Source of the DNA: Xylophilus sp. GW821-FHT01B05
GTDB lineage: Bacteria > Pseudomonadota > Gammaproteobacteria > Burkholderiales > Burkholderiaceae_C
Length of the DNA stretch: 64,000 nt
Direction of reading: 5' to 3'
NCBI GenBank assembly: GCA_038961845.1
Contig: CP152408.1
Location: 4,154,001 to 4,218,000, forward strand
Shown here: positions 63,761 to 64,000 of the stretch, piece after piece
Layout: every line of letters starts with the position of its first letter
How positions within the stretch are numbered: position 1 is the first letter of the stretch
Notes under the pieces: generated by a model
Told to the model about the DNA's origin: nothing
Database searches by the model: none
What the model saw: the letters and a program-made list of their open reading frames with translations, nothing else
Program-made: the position numbers and the translations under genes

Positions 63761-64000
63761 TCAGCCGTACAGGAACTTGGCGGGCCACATGATCAGCGGC
63801 GGGAACAGCACCATGAGGAACATCATCCCGAACTCCGCATAGGCAAAAGGGATCACGCCGCGGATGACGTCATCCATCTTCATGCGGCCCACGCCGGCCA
63901 CCACGTTGAGCACCGTGCCCACCGGCGGCGTGATCAGCCCGATCGAGTTGTTGATGATGAACAGCACACCGAAGTACACCGGGTCAATGCCCGCGGCCTT
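63761..64000 (-). CDS. dctM: TRAP transporter large permease, C-terminal part (DctM family, partial)
   Basis: The last 79 residues of a DctM-type 12-helix permease run off the right edge. The visible sequence IDPVYFGVLFIINNSIGLITPPVG is the family signature before the final helices (key positions), followed by VAGVGRMKMDDVIRGVIPF and a C-terminal helix ending WPAKFLYG. The small DctQ subunit should lie beyond the edge. It forms a transporter with the DctP protein at 62707. Confidence 0.9.
   Translation of the reverse strand, partial: KAAGIDPVYFGVLFIINNSIGLITPPVGTVLNVVAGVGRMKMDDVIRGVIPFAYAEFGMMFLMVLFPPLIMWPAKFLYG

Overview
The window is high-GC proteobacterial chromosome, most likely from a member of the Comamonadaceae (Burkholderiales; Acidovorax/Variovorax-like). 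The reasons are the housekeeping order tRNA-Ser(GCT)-lysC-tilS-accA-alkA-cysS-TPR-ldt-ppiA-ppiB-lpxH-mtfA, Bug-type (TctC) binding proteins, NrtR-controlled NAD genes, and a dispersed hairpin repeat of a kind I associate with this family. Genus is not claimed.

1-10,550: an organosulfur-scavenging regulon. On the minus strand lie msuE-sfnG-livGHM-binding protein and ssuD-sfnB; on the plus strand lie a second sfnB-like gene and the sigma-54 activator sfnR. Both minus-strand operons have a near-consensus sigma-54 promoter, and both upstream regions carry three palindromes of the form TTGCTG-N6-CAGCAA, candidate SfnR enhancer sites. The liv-type transporter appears co-transcribed with sfnG. Like sfnG and msuE it encodes proteins with no cysteine and very little methionine, which suggests it imports organosulfur compounds rather than amino acids.

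10,771-17,358: a tricarboxylate transport block (tctCBA, divergent tctDE), hslR and a lone receiver protein. A 109-bp repeat in inverted orientation brackets tctC-tctDE-hslR. 17,400-27,100 is an accretion zone: small unknown genes, an IS630-like MITE, an out-of-context argC with a LysR regulator, a duplicated 3' end of the receiver gene, a DUF6176-like gene and its 229-bp duplicate, an IS630-family element interrupted in its terminal repeat by an IS701-family element, and orphan NMT1-like and Bug binding proteins.

27,200-35,340: a reductase/TetR pair, a ClC transporter, and an NrtR-regulated NAD salvage operon (pncA-like, pncB, nadE, nadM-Nudix) with two operator palindromes. 35,341-43,951: a GntR regulator with an apparent second winged helix, divergent from an operon of a class III transaminase, a C45 autoproteolytic acyltransferase/hydrolase and a complete peptide-type ABC transporter. 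This looks like an uptake-and-cleavage route for an acylated amine, and is the least described pathway here.

43,977-57,907 is mostly core housekeeping. 58,017-64,000 holds a DsbA-like protein, a LysR regulator, and a minus-strand aroQ-pcaD-pcaC-pcaB group next to a TRAP transporter, consistent with quinate/shikimate or protocatechuate catabolism. The first gene (binding protein) and the last gene (TRAP permease) run off the window.
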